Assembly (NCBI GenBank): GCA_946487985.1
Contig: CAMLUY010000057.1
Span: forward strand, 1 to 6,712
From: an uncultured Clostridia bacterium
GTDB lineage: Bacteria > Bacillota > Clostridia > Christensenellales > UBA1242
Length of the DNA: 6,712 bases
Direction of reading: 5' to 3'
This document shows positions 5,553-6,712 of this stretch, piece after piece; positions within the stretch are counted from its first letter, which is position 1; each line of letters starts with the position of its first letter. The notes beneath the pieces were generated by a model. That model did not search any database, was not told the origin of the DNA, and was given only the letters and a program-made list of their open reading frames with translations. The position numbers and the translations under genes are program-made.

Positions 5553-5581
5553 TTGCAGCGGAGAGACAAACTTCGCTGCAA
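5553..5581 (+). other. Hairpin in the dnaK-dnaJ intergenic gap
   Basis: TTGCAGCGGAG (5553-5563) and CTTCGCTGCAA (5571-5581) form an 11-bp stem with one G-U pair and a 7-nt loop. No T-run follows, so it is not an ordinary intrinsic terminator. It lies 28 nt after the dnaK stop and 25 nt before dnaJ, in the only sizeable gap of the operon. It may protect the 3' end of processed dnaK mRNA or reduce read-through into dnaJ; both are inferences. CGCTG at 5526-5530 could compete for part of the left arm. Confidence 0.6.
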
Positions 5582-5606
5582 GGCAAAGAAATTGGAAAGG
5601 ATAACT

Positions 5607-6712
5607 ATGGCAAACAAAGACTATTATTCAATTCTTGGGGTGGATAAGTCGGCGAGCGATGATGAAATAAAATCGGCATACCGCAGGCTTGCAAAAAAAT
5701 ACCACCCAGACCTTAATAAGACAGAAGAGGCGGCAAACAAGTTTAAAGAAATCAACGAAGCGTACGAAGTCTTGGGCGACGCGAAAAAGCGGGCAAACTA
5801 TGACCAGTTTGGCTCGGCGGACGGCAATCCGTTTGGCGGGGCGCAAGGCGGCGGTTTCGGCGACTTCTTTGGCGGTAATGGTGGCGGCTTTTCAGATATT
5901 TTCAGTGATATCTTTTCGGCGTTCGGTGGCGGCAGAGGTGGCTCGGCACGCATGCAAGAGCGGGGCTCGGACATCAATATTGCTGTAAATTTGACCTTTG
6001 AAGAGGCTTGCTTTGGCTGCGAAAAAAACATAACTATTGGCAGGCTTGAAACCTGTGCAAGCTGCAAAGGTACTGGTGCAAAGAATGGCAGTGACTTTGT
6101 TACATGCAGCGAATGTAATGGCACTGGCAGGGTTCGATTCCAGCAAAACACATTGTTTGGTACAACCATACGTGAATCTGTCTGTCCGAAATGTAATGGC
6201 AGGGGCAGGGTTGTCAAAGATAAATGTCCTGACTGCAATGGCAAGGGCGTTCAAAAGACAAACAAGACCATTAAGGTCAAATTCCCAGCAGGCATTGACA
6301 ACGACCAGACCTTGCGCATGCGCGGTGAGGGCAATGCGTCTTCTGGCGGAATCAATGGTGATTTGAATATCAAAATCTCGGTTACTCCACATAAAGTGCT
6401 TGTCAGAAAGGGCAGTGACCTTTATATGGACTTGTATTTGCCATTCACAACGACCCTGCTTGGCGGCAAGGTTGAAGTGCCAACGCCAGGCGGGAATTAC
6501 AGCCTGACAATACCAGAGCTTACAGCAAGCGGAACGGTAATGCGTGTCAAGGGCAAAGGCGTGAAGCAGCTTAATCGTGAAAGCTATGGCGACCTTCTTG
6601 TCACAATCAAAGCCGAAGTGCCAAAAAATCTTGATAAGCAGTCGCGCCAAAAATTGCAAGATATTGCTGACGCGATAGGAGATAATTCATATGTGAAATA
6701 CACAAATTATCT
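5607..6712 (+). CDS. dnaJ: Chaperone protein DnaJ (Hsp40), 3' end cut by the window
   Basis: Translated from ATG 5607, 368 complete codons are visible with no stop. Typical DnaJ is about 375-390 residues, so only the last few are missing. Residues 1-~68 are the J domain with the HPD motif at 33-35, which stimulates DnaK ATPase. A Gly/Phe-rich linker follows (~70-115), with the DIF motif repeated as DIFSDIF near 97-103. The zinc-binding domain has all four CxxCxGxG motifs: CASCKGTG (150), CSECNGTG (167), CPKCNGRG (193) and CPDCNGKG (207). The two C-terminal beta domains that bind substrate follow, and the sequence reaches the C-terminal DKQSRQKLQDIAD helix. This is a full type I DnaJ. The ribosome site AAAGGA (5596-5601) is 5 nt before the start. 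The 82-nt gap after dnaK shows no convincing separate promoter, so dnaJ is probably the fourth operon gene. Confidence 0.98.
   Translation, partial: MANKDYYSILGVDKSASDDEIKSAYRRLAKKYHPDLNKTEEAANKFKEINEAYEVLGDAKKRANYDQFGSADGNPFGGAQGGGFGDFFGGNGGGFSDIFSDIFSAFGGGRGGSARMQERGSDINIAVNLTFEEACFGCEKNITIGRLETCASCKGTGAKNGSDFVTCSECNGTGRVRFQQNTLFGTTIRESVCPKCNGRGRVVKDKCPDCNGKGVQKTNKTIKVKFPAGIDNDQTLRMRGEGNASSGGINGDLNIKISVTPHKVLVRKGSDLYMDLYLPFTTTLLGGKVEVPTPGGNYSLTIPELTASGTVMRVKGKGVKQLNRESYGDLLVTIKAEVPKNLDKQSRQKLQDIADAIGDNSYVKYTNY

Noticed and set aside
5525..5606. Separate promoter for dnaJ in the dnaK-dnaJ gap
   Set aside because: TTGCCG (5533) and TTGATT (5548) resemble -35 boxes, but no -10 box lies at a suitable distance from either.
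5892..6659. Antisense open frame of 255 codons opposite dnaJ
   Set aside because: It mirrors the dnaJ coding sequence, has no recognisable protein, and dnaJ on the + strand is unmistakable.
1..6712. CRISPR arrays, tRNA or rRNA genes, insertion sequences
   Set aside because: No regularly spaced direct repeats with unique spacers, no cloverleaf-like tRNA, no rRNA sequence and no transposase was seen. The only repeats are within the LRR gene and the grpE extension, plus the gap hairpins.

Overview
The window looks like a Bacillota (Firmicutes) chromosome, most likely a Clostridia-type and possibly gut-associated bacterium. The reasons are the gene order hrcA-grpE-dnaK-dnaJ behind one CIRCE operator, a DnaK that lacks the extra segment found in the nucleotide-binding domain of proteobacterial DnaK, and a neighbouring BspA-type leucine-rich-repeat protein. 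This assignment is an inference from gene content, not a phylogenetic placement.

Layout. Positions 1-1340 hold the 3' part of a BspA-like LRR protein, whose N-terminus lies outside the window, followed by a clear intrinsic terminator at 1373-1409. Positions 1410-1765 hold no convincing gene but carry an unusual run of short perfect hairpins, two of which are followed by T-tracts. One pair of these structures is mutually exclusive. Four A-tracts at helical spacing (1766-1802) lead into a near-consensus sigma-A promoter (-35 at 1806, -10 at 1829) and a CIRCE operator (1839-1865) that overlaps the predicted transcription start. All later genes are on the + strand: hrcA (1891-2889), grpE (2896-3693), dnaK (3695-5524) and dnaJ (5607 to beyond the right edge, nearly complete). 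A hairpin without a T-tract sits in the dnaK-dnaJ gap.

How the genes work together. HrcA represses its own operon through CIRCE. DnaK is the Hsp70 chaperone, DnaJ delivers clients and stimulates ATP hydrolysis, and GrpE releases ADP.

The striking point is GrpE. Its C-terminal part (about residue 126 onward) is a normal GrpE, but the first ~122 residues are a Cys/His/Asp/Gly-rich tract with 31 cysteines and 12 histidines, built on a CxC-x3 hexapeptide. It resembles a metallothionein-like or thiol-rich domain and sits where GrpE normally has a disordered acidic tail leading into its stalk helix. Synonymous codon differences between repeat copies suggest that the protein pattern is under selection. 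This is the best candidate here for an undescribed system: a metal- or redox-responsive nucleotide exchange factor for Hsp70.
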